A program made the translations under genes and the position numbers. This document shows, one piece after another, positions 46,003-56,300 of a stretch of DNA of 64,000 nucleotides (positions are counted from its first letter, which is position 1; every line of letters begins with the position of its first letter). The DNA lies in contig VCJN01001034.1 of NCBI GenBank assembly GCA_006384855.1, forward strand, positions 16,630-80,629, given 5' to 3'. This DNA is from Tetraselmis striata (lineage: Eukaryota; Chlorophyta; Chlorodendrophyceae; Chlorodendrales; Chlorodendraceae). Under the pieces are notes generated by a model that made no database searches, was not told the origin of the DNA, and saw nothing but the letters and a program-made list of their open reading frames with translations.

Positions 46003-46509
46003 TCAAAATACCCGGCACTGACCACGAAAGGTCCGCCCTACCCGTTTGGGCGTCGGCCCATTCGAGTAATGCGAGTTGGGGCAAGCCCCAACCCGCGGAG
46101 CAAAGCATTTCGGGAGTGCGATACATGTGCAACAAAAAAGGCAATGTGAGGGAGGGCCCGACGCCATAGCTGGAAAAATTTCCCATTCCCAGTAAAATCC
46201 AGGGCGCCGTGAAGGGAGGCAGGGGGGGACCCCGCCCAAAATAAAGGCAGTTAAGTCCTCAGGTGTTGACGCAATAACCTGACTACTAATAAAATCCCGG
46301 AACTCTGGAACTAACAACCCAAAAGTATGCCGGTGATACCCCCACCTCGGGCACTCCACCAACATATGTTCGATAGTCTCATATTCACCTCCGCCAGATG
46401 CAGGGCAGTGTTCCAGGAACCGCTCAGGCATGGCATGAATCCGGGCCAATCGGCGGGCAGTGGGAAATACTCGGGTGCGTAATTGTATCATAATGTGCAA
46501 CCCGGCCAC
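46003..46509 (-). pseudogene. LINE ORF C-terminal zinc-like domain
   Basis: Contains H-x-MPERFLEHCP and ETIEHMLVECPRWGYHRHTF, the C-x-H-C type motif found after RT in many LINEs. Confidence 0.75.
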
Positions 46510-47578
46510 AACCCCCCGGGGACACCCACACCATACTGTGGGAACGGGTTTGACGCATAAGACGCATGGAAATATATACCCCAGGTTTTATTGCGTGCTA
46601 ACGATGCCGACGATTCGTAACGCGCCCACACCGATGCCTTTACTACTTTAGCGGCATCGCGCGCGGCTAGTGACCTCCACTCAAGTGGAAGGTGCGCCCC
46701 CTCAGCTAGCCCTACGTTCGCCCTAGCTAGTCGATCTAACCACCGCACAGTCCCTGACGTCCACGTGTTAGGGCGCGCCCGACTTGGCCGATCTACTAAA
46801 TGGGTTATACATGTATTCAAGTCGGATGCTTTAAGGAACGCACAAGCCCGTGCCGCAGCGGCCGTAGCCTCTATGGGCGCAATATCTAATTCCCGCATCA
46901 TCGGTGCAGTGGCCACCCCATGGGAGTTCTTACCCACCCCAATGAGGCACCGCAAGCACTGATTGAGTACGGTTTGTAATTTATTTGCGCCGCTAGTTCT
47001 ATCCATGCCCCATACTTCACACCCATAAGTTAAAACCGGCAGTACACAGGTTTTAAAGACCGACACACGCACATTAATAGGAATTATGTCCCGTCCACCG
47101 ACTAATACCGAATCGAGCGCCTCAATGGCGCGTTTACCCTTCTTAACCCGGTCGTCTACTATGTGTTGCATACCTAAATCCGACTTAATGACCGTACCCA
47201 AGTACCTATATTCATTTACAACCGGTACCCGTTCCCCCCCAAGCTGCCATCGGGCAGCTTGTTCGCGTAACGCGGTCTCGTCGGAATATCGGCCTAATGC
47301 CATCACCCCACACTTTAGTACCCCGAACCCCATAAAATGGTCCTCCGCCCACTGCGAGAAGTGGGCGAACATGGCATGCAGGTTATCGAACGAGCATGTA
47401 ATTCCAACAGCGTCGCTCGTCCGCGTATAACTGACATGGCACCCTTAGTGGTTGCCTTGCCGCTAATGTGGCGGTGCACCCTGCCTGGTACATCACACCC
47501 TAGATGTTCTACCCCATCGAATATATCGTTAATAAATATGTTAAATAGGGTGGGTCTTAATCCGTGCGCAAGCTGCAT
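46488..47578 (-). pseudogene. LINE reverse transcriptase
   Basis: Two overlapping frames (47315-47578 and 46488-47372) cover RT motifs from PTLFNIFINDI to the thumb. The catalytic YADD box falls at the join of the two frames and is disrupted. Confidence 0.8.
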
Positions 47579-47689
47579 GTCGCCAACTGGGAGTACAGTA
47601 TATCCCCATCTTTAGGGTTTCACTGTTGCCAGTCCTGTCCCGGGGGCGAAAAAATAGCATCCTCATCTTCCCTCGAGCTGGCCGCCCAT

Positions 47690-47790
47690 TTTTCCCGCCC
47701 CCGGGACAGGTCTGGCACCAGTGAAACCCTTACAACGTCTCTATGCCGGCCGTTTAGGCAGCGATCCAGTTACGGAAAGCCATGGCCGCC
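47690..47790 (-). repeat. Extra LINE 3'-end fragment
   Basis: CCCGCCCCCGGGACAGGTCT, continuing GGCACCAGTGAAACCC and CGATCCAGTTACGGAAAGCC, repeats 45798-45895. A short piece in the opposite orientation lies just upstream (47630-47665). Confidence 0.65.
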
Positions 47791-48647
47791 CATACCATAT
47801 TCGCACATATGCGATAGTAAGCAATCCCATGGCTTGTCGTGGTTTGCTTACATCTATGCTTTAACATCTGAGCACTACAAACAGAAATAAAAGCAAATGT
47901 GAAAGGTTGCTAGCAAAATAGAGACACTACAAGCTTGAAACAAGGGTTAAGCAGGAGGCTAGGGAGCCAAGAACCAAGAAAGAGCCAAGCAAGGGAACCA
48001 GGAAGTCGCCAAGGTGCCAAGGACCCAAAGGGTCAAGGGATGTCGTGGTCATTGTACTCTGTGATCCTTGTTCCCGCCCTGCGGCGCCCCCTTTTGTGTA
48101 AATCCGGGCTTACCCCTTTCGGCATGCTCTCTGACCGTTATTTCCCAGTCCATATGATGCAATAAAACTTTGCACTAAAATCCTTTAAACTCAAACGGCT
48201 CACAACTAAATGTATTCATTCCGGGTTGGGCGCCCTTCGCAGTCAGGTGACAAGGTGTGTGTAGCTACCTCTCTAGACCAATTTCTCCTGATGGAGTCAA
48301 CGTCTGAATAACCCTGTGCAATCCGTTTTTTCCGAACCTGGAGATTTCCGTAATTCCGAAATAAATACAATTTGTCCAATAGCGCCGGATAGATGCCTCA
48401 AACTGCGGTGATTTATCCCCGGGTAAATGATAAGAATCCCCATAACCTGATCTTGGATATATTTTCCTACGGCGCCCCTGCTCAGTTTGATATGTCCCGA
48501 ATTCATTCTCTTCCGTACTTGGTAGTGCTCGCCCACGAGGTTCCGGCTTTGTCCCGGGGGGAGGGGCGTCTGCATTTATTTATTCTAAATACCGAACTTG
48601 ATCTGTTTTTGTATCCCGACTCAATTGGGGTGGTGTGGTACCCTTCC
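47791..48647. other. Stretch left of the large transposon
   Basis: No gene supported. A block of GCCAAG/GGGAGCCAAG-type repeats lies at 47955-48040. A weak + frame at 48393-48650 has no recognised motif. Confidence 0.45.
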
Positions 48648-48651
48648 TAGG

Positions 48652-48681
48652 AACAGTAATTTAACCTATTTTGCGCCGTGG
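48652..48681 (+). repeat. Left terminal inverted repeat
   Basis: 30 bp, 27 matching the reverse complement of 62528-62557. Confidence 0.7.
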
Positions 48682-48845
48682 AATTCATTTTGCACCGTAG
48701 GGTTTGTTTATACCCTAGTTCCCGGGTTTACTATCAGTACTTAAGACTCACTGGTGATGTAGCTTGGGTTTGTAGACCCTGGGTGCAGTGCAGCATTCAA
48801 CAGCATGAAGGCCAGCCGCGACGCATATCCAATGTTGGTTTTGGA

Positions 48846-48869
48846 GCATTTTGTCCAAAATGGGACAAG
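48846..48869. repeat. Left inner motif CATTTTGTCC / GGGACAAG
   Basis: CATTTTGTCC then AAAATGGGACAAG, a near-palindrome about 76 bp from the transposase stop codon. Its counterpart near the right end is GGCACAAAATG (62436-62446). Confidence 0.55.
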
Positions 48870-48944
48870 ATGAGGCAATGAAATCAATATTTATTATGAT
48901 TATTACATCCAGCGGCTAGCTAGCCACAAGACGTTGCTGATAGT

Positions 48945-51900
48945 TTATTCGTTGAGCATCCCCAACTCAAGCAAGTCCTTCTTCGTGGCTGCGTTAAACT
49001 TGACGACTCCGCCGGGTTTGCGTTGCGCTGGGGTGGTTGACATGACGTGGACGCAGTTGTTTCGTGGCTGGCTGATTTGCCACCCAGTTTGCGCATATGT
49101 CTTCACGACTTGGACGCTTTTACCGTACCACTTCTTTCTGACCATGGTGCCGTCCTCGTTGAACACCTCTCGACTTCCCGACGCGTCGTGGATGGCCTTC
49201 GCGTACGATAGGGGGACGGCTTCAACAAGCTTCCAAGGAAGCGTCAGGCACTTCTCCCAGCTTGTGTCAACTGGCTTCTTCCCTCCTTTTGTCTGCGCGT
49301 ACAACCATAGGGGCATGAGGGGTTTGCCCTTTGCATCGGCATGGAAGGGCTCGTATACGGCCACGGTCAACGTGTCTTCGGTAGTCTCGCGCGACTTCAC
49401 AAGCCCGATGACGAATCTCGACTCCCAATCACCAAGAGTTTCAGGACACTTGTCTTCCTCATGCACCTAACGATGACCAAGACCGCGAGCTATGTTAGTC
49501 CCGAGCGAGACGCCACGCCATTTTTGTCCCAGCTGGGACAAAATAACAAGCAGGGTAGAAGAACCAAATTGTTTTGTCCCGTAAAGGACAAAAATGACAA
49601 ACAATGGGACTCACATCGGAGACGTCGATGACAACGAGGTTCGAGCCCTTTGCATCGCTGGGCGATGTGTTGTCATGAAGCCTCTCCTTGGCGCCGGCGT
49701 GAACTCCCCGGAAGGCGCTGTCATCTTGAAGCACTTGAGCACGAACCTCGGCTTCAACGCGAGCGGCTTCGGCATTGTTGAGGTCTGCGTTGGTAGCCAT
49801 CGTGTGACGTGCCTCAGCAGGCGCGGTCTGCCCGTGCCCGCGCAAGAAGTCGTCAACTTCCTCTTTCCGTTGCGGCCAGAACCCGGAGAAAGCTGCCGAA
49901 GGAGCAGTTTGCATCTCATCCAAGACGTCGAGCAGATTCTTCCAGCTCTCGCGCTCGACTGGGGAGAAGTGCCACTGGACCGCAAGGTCCGTGATGTACG
50001 ACCTGACCTTCTTGAAATCATCCAAGTACCTCTGGACCTTCACCGCGTCGGGCTTCTTTTTGTCGCAGAGAGCGTACAAAAGGGGCCGGCCCGCACGAAT
50101 CTCGGGCGTCCCAGTTGGCGCGCTCTTCAAGATCTGCACGGGCTCAGAAAGCGGTGTGTTGGACCACAAGGCGGTGCGCAACGAGCCGCCAGACGCGGCG
50201 GCGTCGTCACGGGTGAACTCGAATTTGTGCGGCTTACTGATGTCCTGAATGTGGTCTTGGAAATGGGGCCTTAACCACTCAGAGAAGTCGAGGGAGTATG
50301 AGAGCTCAGCAATCTCCGGAGTGGGCGAGAATGCCTTCGCCACCAAGTCAAGAAAGGCCTCGATTGTGTAGGCGGAGCTGCGAGATAGCGCAAGACTGAT
50401 GCGGCTGAAGATCTGGTCAACCCGTTCGTGAGTGTGCCCGACAGGCAAGAAGACCAAATGAATGACGTCGCAGATGCCGATAGACACAAGCCAATTGCAG
50501 AGGGCCGCCACGTTCCTATTCTTGTTCTCCCTGACGGTGTTGTCCATCTGGATTCTGATGTACGGAATCTTTCTACCACGGTGTTGAATTTCCTGCATCG
50601 CAAACCAGATTTCATCAGTCCAGGGCTACCGGACAACCACGGCGAACCTATCGGGAGGCTAACGAGCTCACCTTCATGATCGTGATCCATATCAGAGTGC
50701 ACGTCGTGGACGAATCGTGGGGGATGGTGTTGGTGTAGTAGTAGATGTCGTCCGGGCGGTATCCGTCGTACTTCACACAGGTGAGGTGGTACTTGAGGAG
50801 CATGTCGGGCTTCACAGTCTTGGGGATGCGAACCCAGTGAGGCAGCAGGGTCTTCGCGGAGTCCATGCTATCAATTTCGAAGAAGAAGAAGTTTCCATGG
50901 CCAAGGCGCGACTGGAAGACGGCGTTGTTCAGATCCCTTCGTTCCTGGCGCACTCTCTCGAGGTGTACCTTCTGCTCGGCTCTGACCTGACGCCTCACCA
51001 GCTGTTGATGTTGACGGTGCACTTGACGTTCCTCTGGCGTCATGTCCTTTGTGCAAATCTCGCGAGCTTGGTCTCTGAGTGCTTTGCCCGCCGCGCATAT
51101 GGGACAGTGGCTGAATCGCTTCACCTTCGGCGTGGTGACATCCGGGAAGTCTTCCTTCCAAGTCCGGCGGAAAGTGTCGAACGATGCGAGCTTCACTTCG
51201 CTCTCGGTAGCCAAATCTACAAAGGGGCAGGGGCATGATAGGTCGGTATACAAATAAGGTCTCATACTGCGAGACAGAAAAGTTCGGTCTAAAGTGGGTC
51301 GAAATAATTATATCGGTAGTGGGTGAATAATCATGGAATCAGCATGGCGAAACAATCTGTCATCAGTGTGACGAAACGGTATGTCAGTAGTGGGACAAAA
51401 CCGTCTCTCAGCAGTGGGACAAGACGTTCTCTCTGCAGGGGGACGATATCGGCTAATTATGTGGGAGAAATACTTTTGTGGTCGGAGGGACGAAACGGTA
51501 TGCCATGAGCGGTGCGAAACGTTCTGTCATCAGTGGGACGAAATCGGTCCGGCGTCGGTGGGACTAAACGTTCTGGCGATAGCGGGATGAAACGCTTTGT
51601 CATCAGCGGGACGAAACGGTATGTCATCAGCGGGACGAAACGGTTTGTCATCAGTGGGACGAAACGGTCTGTCATCAGTGGGACAAAACGGTCTGTCATC
51701 AGCGGGACAAAACGATTTGTCATCAGCGGGACAAAACGGTTTGTCATCAGCGGGACGAAACGGTTTGTCATCAGCGGGACGAAAGGGTTTGTCATCAGTG
51801 GGACGAAACGGTTTGTCATCAGCGGGACAAAACGGTTTGTCATCAGCGGGACAAAACGGTTTGTCATCAGCGGGACAAAACGGTTTGTCATCAGCGGGAC

Positions 51901-52836
51901 GAAACGGTTTGTCATCAGCGGGACAAAACGGTTTGTCATCAGCGGGACGAAACGGTTTGTCACCAGCGGGACGAAACGGTCTGTCATCAGTGGGACAAAA
52001 TGGGCCTCACCACGGAGAATGGCGTTGTCGTCCTCGGCCCACGACTTGTAGTAGTAGTAGACGCAAATCTTGGTCATCCAGGGAGGTAGGTGCTTCTTGA
52101 AGGTCTCGCTGTTTCCGTCATGAAAAGGCATGATCTCGACGTGACCAAGGTCATCCGAGAAGAAGTGCTCGAGAAACATGCGCACATGCTCCCTCGGTAC
52201 GGTCTGTCTGCTCTCGTATTGCTTGCGCTGCCTGATGTACGTGGGTTCGTTATCCACCACCGACCGCTGGATCACGAGACGTCTGTGTTTCGAGACCTGA
52301 TGCAAGGCCTCCCACGCACGCCCACACGTGTAGATGGGGCCGCGATGATCGAAAGATCGCAAGTAGCCACCGTGATCGAACATGTAATCGAACTTGTCGG
52401 ATGCCGACTCGTAGCCACCCCTGAGAACCTGAGCGAGCCGGTCAAAGGAGCGGTTCTGATTGCCCGAGTATACGGTCAACGCACGGTCCAACACGGCATC
52501 AACGAGGGCCTCTCCGCACTGTGTGTATAGCTTGTGCACGCACTTGCGCGAACAGCATGGCGACTGCTCGCTAGCCTCCTTGGCGAGCATGAGGCGGATA
52601 CAATCGCGAGAGGTGCGCTTGCTGATCAGAGACGAGACCTTGCCATTATCGCTTTCGGCGACCTCATCGGAGCCCTTGCCCCACGTGTACTTTCTTTTCT
52701 CAGGCTCCTTACGATCACTCGCACGCGCGTCGCAATCACACGAGTACCCGCTGCGGCACGAACACGTCGGTAATGTAAGTGTAGTGTCCGACTCGCCGGA
52801 TCCTGGAGAAGAGGCCATGCTTTCGACCGCCGCCAT
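48945..52836 (-). CDS. Large transposase-like protein (DUF7869-like DDE candidate), four exons
   Basis: Exons 52011-52836, 50672-51216, 49615-50592 and 48945-49466 join in phase to 956 residues. The N-terminus has a Cys-rich patch (CSCRSGYSCDCD), then CCSRKCVHKLY, and HDGNSETFKKHLPPW. Exon 2 has CPICAAGKALRDQAR and a first acidic site (FFFFEIDSMDSAKTLLPHW). Exon 3 has IQMDNTVRENKNRNVAALCN followed by VFLPVGHTHERVDQIFSRIS. The D, MDN and GHTH-x3-D elements match what I recall of the DUF7869-type proteins, which look like RNase H-fold transposases; that family name is from memory. The last exon may be a DNA-binding or regulatory tail. ATG 52836 (MAAVESMAS) is preferred over the ATG at 52944; both are in frame. 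Intron 1 is filled by the 24-bp array, and intron 3 holds a TTTTGTCCC palindrome. Confidence 0.75.
49522..49543. repeat. Perfect 22-bp palindrome in intron 3 of the transposase gene
   Basis: TTTTGTCCC, AGCT, GGGACAAAA. It carries the same GTCCC/GGGAC core as the element ends and the 24-bp arrays. A weaker copy follows at 49571-49592. Confidence 0.9.
51357..52006 (+). repeat. 24-bp tandem array 1 (transposase intron 1)
   Basis: Seventeen regular units from 51599 to 52006, each beginning GTCATCAG and with core GGGACRAAACG, preceded by degenerate units back to about 51357. The last unit ends four bases from the exon 1 donor (52010). On the gene's sense strand the units are in reverse orientation. 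Confidence 0.95.
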
Positions 52837-53375
52837 GCAGCGCGGGGCGAGAAGGGGGGGGCGGGGGGTGAAGGACTGTGATCTGTGGTGAGGAAGAGTG
52901 ACGGCCGATGACCGTTCTCGGACGGGCCGTTGACCGGGGGGCATAATATCCAGCTACGGGTCAAAATAATTGATGACTCAAATACCGTGTTATTTCGTGC
53001 TTCTTTCGTATGTCGGAAATAGTTCTATACTAGTAAGTACACCCGAATCCAATCCAAGGAATATATCATCCCATGAAGGAATATTATTGCCACGCCACTG
53101 TACTCTCGTACCGTTATGACTCTCGAGTAGGGAATATTTTATCTTCCAGTAATAGTAATATATAGTCGCAGTAGTTAGCCCTGTATATTCGTCGCGGTGC
53201 AAAATACATGAACATGATGACGACGACGAGGTACACTATAGTGTGCGCACGCGCGCCGTTTGTCCAGCAGGGGTCAGAGCGGCGGCAGACAGAAACCACG
53301 TCATTTCCACCTCTCCCTCACCGCTTCCCACCAAGAAACCCGCTCATCTACCGCGTCAACCGACCTACCGCCAGA
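52837..53375. promoter_or_regulatory. Shared 539-bp region between two divergent genes
   Basis: It separates the start codons of the transposase-like and methyltransferase-like genes, so it must hold both promoters. It is AT-richer than the exons and has a G-rich patch near 52851-52866. No core promoter motif could be assigned with confidence. Confidence 0.5.
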
Positions 53376-56300
53376 ATGGCGCCGAAGAAGAACGAGCCTG
53401 CCAAGGACAAGGAAGACAAGGACGACGCCACCCCAGGTGAGTTGCGCGCGCGTGCAGTACCTGCCTGCCTGCTCGACGCGTGATACGGCCAGATCTAGCG
53501 AGTTCGGTTAGGGTTCACTGTATAAGCGGTGTAATCTAGGACCACTCGAGGTGTAGGCAGACGAGTGGCAGCGTACAGTAGCCGCCTGCCTGCTCGACGC
53601 GTGATGCGGCCAGATCTAGCGAGTTCGGTTAGGGTTCCCTGTACAAGCGGTGTAATCTAGGACCGCTCGCTCGAGGTGTTGGCAGACGAGTGGGAATAGA
53701 AACCCAAACGAGACGAGCGGCGTCAGGGTCCTGCAGGGTAGTATTACGTCCCGTCGAGGCAGCTGCGGCAAGCAGTAAGGATGCTAATTGGTGATGGGAG
53801 CGGGTGGGGTTGAAGAGCGGTCAGGGGGAACATCTGCCTGCACTCCGCCGTAAGGAGTGGTTTAATATTAGTGTGAAGCGCAGTACTTCAAGACATAACA
53901 TTATTAAACCGCAGTACATAATGTATTGAAAATAGTTTTGTCATCAGTGGGACGAAACGGTTTGTCATCAGTGGGACGAAACGGTTTGTCATCAGTGGGA
54001 CGAAACGTTCTGTCATCAGTGGGACGAAACGTTCTGTCATCAGTGGGACGAAACGGTTTGTCATCAGTGGGACGAAACGGTCTGTCATCAGCGGGACGAA
54101 ACGGTTTGTCATCAGCGGCACGAAAGGGTTTGTCATCAGTGGGACGAAACGGTTTGTCATCAGTGGGACGAAACGTTCTGTCATCAGTGGGACGAAACGT
54201 TATGTCATCAGTGGGACGAAACGGTTTGTCATCAGCGGGACGAAACGTTATGTCATCAGTGGGACGAAACGGTTTGTCATCAGCGGGACGAAACGGTTTG
54301 TCATCAGTGGGACGAAACGGTTTGTCATCAGTGGGACGAAACGGTCTGTCATCAGTGGGACGAAACGTTCTGTCATCCGTGGGACGAAACAGTTTGTCAT
54401 CAGTGGGACGAAACGGTTTGTCATCAGTGGGACGAAACGTTCTGTCATCAGCGGGACGAAACGGTCTGTCATCAGTGGGACGAAACGGTTTGTCATCAGT
54501 GGGACGAAACGGTCTGTCATCAGTGGGACGAAACGTTCTGTCATCAGCGGGACGAAACGGTCTGACAGGATATGATATTTGTAGGCCGAAGGTCCAAGCG
54601 GACATCAAAACCTACCGAGAAAGCAAAAGAATTCGATGCGCTCGGAGCGCTAGTAGGGAGAAAACACAAGGCGTCATCTTCTGTGCCAGAGCAGCCGGCG
54701 GCGAAGAAGAAAAGTGCAGCCTCAGCTTCTGCAGCTAGAGCCGGCGCTGAGGCATCAGGTAACCCCTGGAAACCGAGCCTTTTAGGAGGTAGGGTGACGG
54801 CTTACGGCACGCATTCGCAAGGAGAAAGATTGGCCGCCTTGCGTTTGAGGGACCGAATCAAGAGCGGTCAGGTCCTCTCAGATGCTCAAATGCAGACAGC
54901 GCGAAGGCTAATGGATTACGAAAAGCTCATGCAAGCTTACTATCAAGCAGGTCCTTGCCTCTCCAATCACATGATTTTTGTGTGTGCACTGTGTCATATT
55001 GACATTGTTTGAAATCATGTGTGTTTACATGTTCGAAAGGACGCGCACAAGAGCCAGTAGCGACTGAAGCTTCAAAGGAATCAAAGGGGAAAGAAAAGGT
55101 TTCAGAGACAATTGTGACTCCAGGTAATTGTGACTGAACGTATCAATCCCTGCCTTTGTGAGTGCACTGTGTCACATTGACATTGTTTAAAATCATGTGT
55201 GTTGACAGGTTCGAAAGGACGTGCACATGAGCCAGTAGCGACTGAAGCTTCAAAGGAATCCAAGGGAAAAGAAAAGGTTTTAGAGACGATTGTGACTCCA
55301 GGTAATTGTGACTGAAAGTATCAATCCCTGCCTTCTCACTCCCTTCGATTACTTTCTCGTCAATGAGTTATCTGACGTTCCAACAGGTCGTAAATTGGCG
55401 CAGGCAACCGCGTCGGAAGCAGCTGGTAAATCGGGATCCCCAGGTAAGAAAAAATACGCTTGGCTTTGATGGTGTATGGCGATACCGTTCGGTAGTTAAT
55501 CGTGACGCCCACCGCAGGTGTGTTGAGTACTCTCTACTCATTCTTTACAGGTTCCCCGAATCAAGGCTCTACTTTGTCTAAAGGCCCGCCGCAAGTACCG
55601 GAAACCTGAAACCGGAAGCCTGAAATAGAGCACACTGAGCCGGAGCCGGAGCCCGAGCCGGAGCCTGAAACAGAGCCCAATGAGCCCCAGCCAGAGCCTC
55701 GGCATGAGCCTGAAACCGAGCCCGCTCAGATGGAGCCCGAGCCGGAGCCCGAGCCGGAGCCCGAGCCCACCCCGCTTGACCCGGAGCCGGAGGCCGAGCT
55801 CGAGACTCCAGCGCCGACTACCGGGCAAGCGTCTGGTTCTGGAGCCTCTTGTTCTCGAGCCCCCGTTGCCGAGGCTCCGAGAAGGGTTCCTGAATTCCTC
55901 AGTATGTGCACGGATGAAGAGGTCTTCGGCACAGAGGAAGAACAGAGGCAACGGGCGGCGGAGAAGCGTGAGCAAGCTCTCGACATCACCGGCACTCCCG
56001 GACCCGAGAGGAAGACAAAGCTGATGACGGTCGCCTCTTACGACGACTTCTTTGACGAGAGGGACGGGTCCCAAGAACATGACTCCTACAGCGACTTTAC
56101 CTCAAGGAGCTGGACTATCCACTGGTTCAAGAACGCAAGTGCTAAGGTCGAGATCTATTTGTACATCGAATTGCACAAGGCGAGCCTGCTGACTGGCAAG
56201 GACTTTTTCGATGATCCGAAGGGGCCACTTCTCGCGTGTATCGGAAAGATCAAGGACGTCAAGCTGGACTCGGCCGGAAACTACGGGGTGAGTAAAGCTT

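Larger units (their letters stand above)
45790..47640 (-). mobile_element. LINE (non-LTR retrotransposon), 5'-truncated and frameshifted
   Basis: From high to low coordinate on the minus strand: LRPTLFNIFINDIFDGVEHL (RT domain), a damaged LYAD(D) catalytic box near 47425, VVNEYRYLGTVIKSD, VSVFKTCVLPVLTYGCEVWG (RT thumb), and a terminal zinc-like domain (HCPASGGGEYETIEHML-x-EC-x-RW). Three frames are used, so at least two shifts break it. The 3' end is the GGGACGAAAAAAAC tail at about 45790-45810. Fragments of the same 3' end occur at 5629, 18425 and 47690. Confidence 0.85.

Noticed and set aside
51457-52006. Long open frames made of the 24-bp repeat, with an 8-residue protein period (also 53888-54738 and 58868-59513, several frames and both strands)
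   Set aside because: 24 is a multiple of three and the unit has no stop, so all frames stay open. The arrays lie inside introns of supported genes; they are not proteins.
53940-54563. Repeat array taken as a possible CRISPR
   Set aside because: Units are directly adjacent with no spacers, and the context is a eukaryotic intron.
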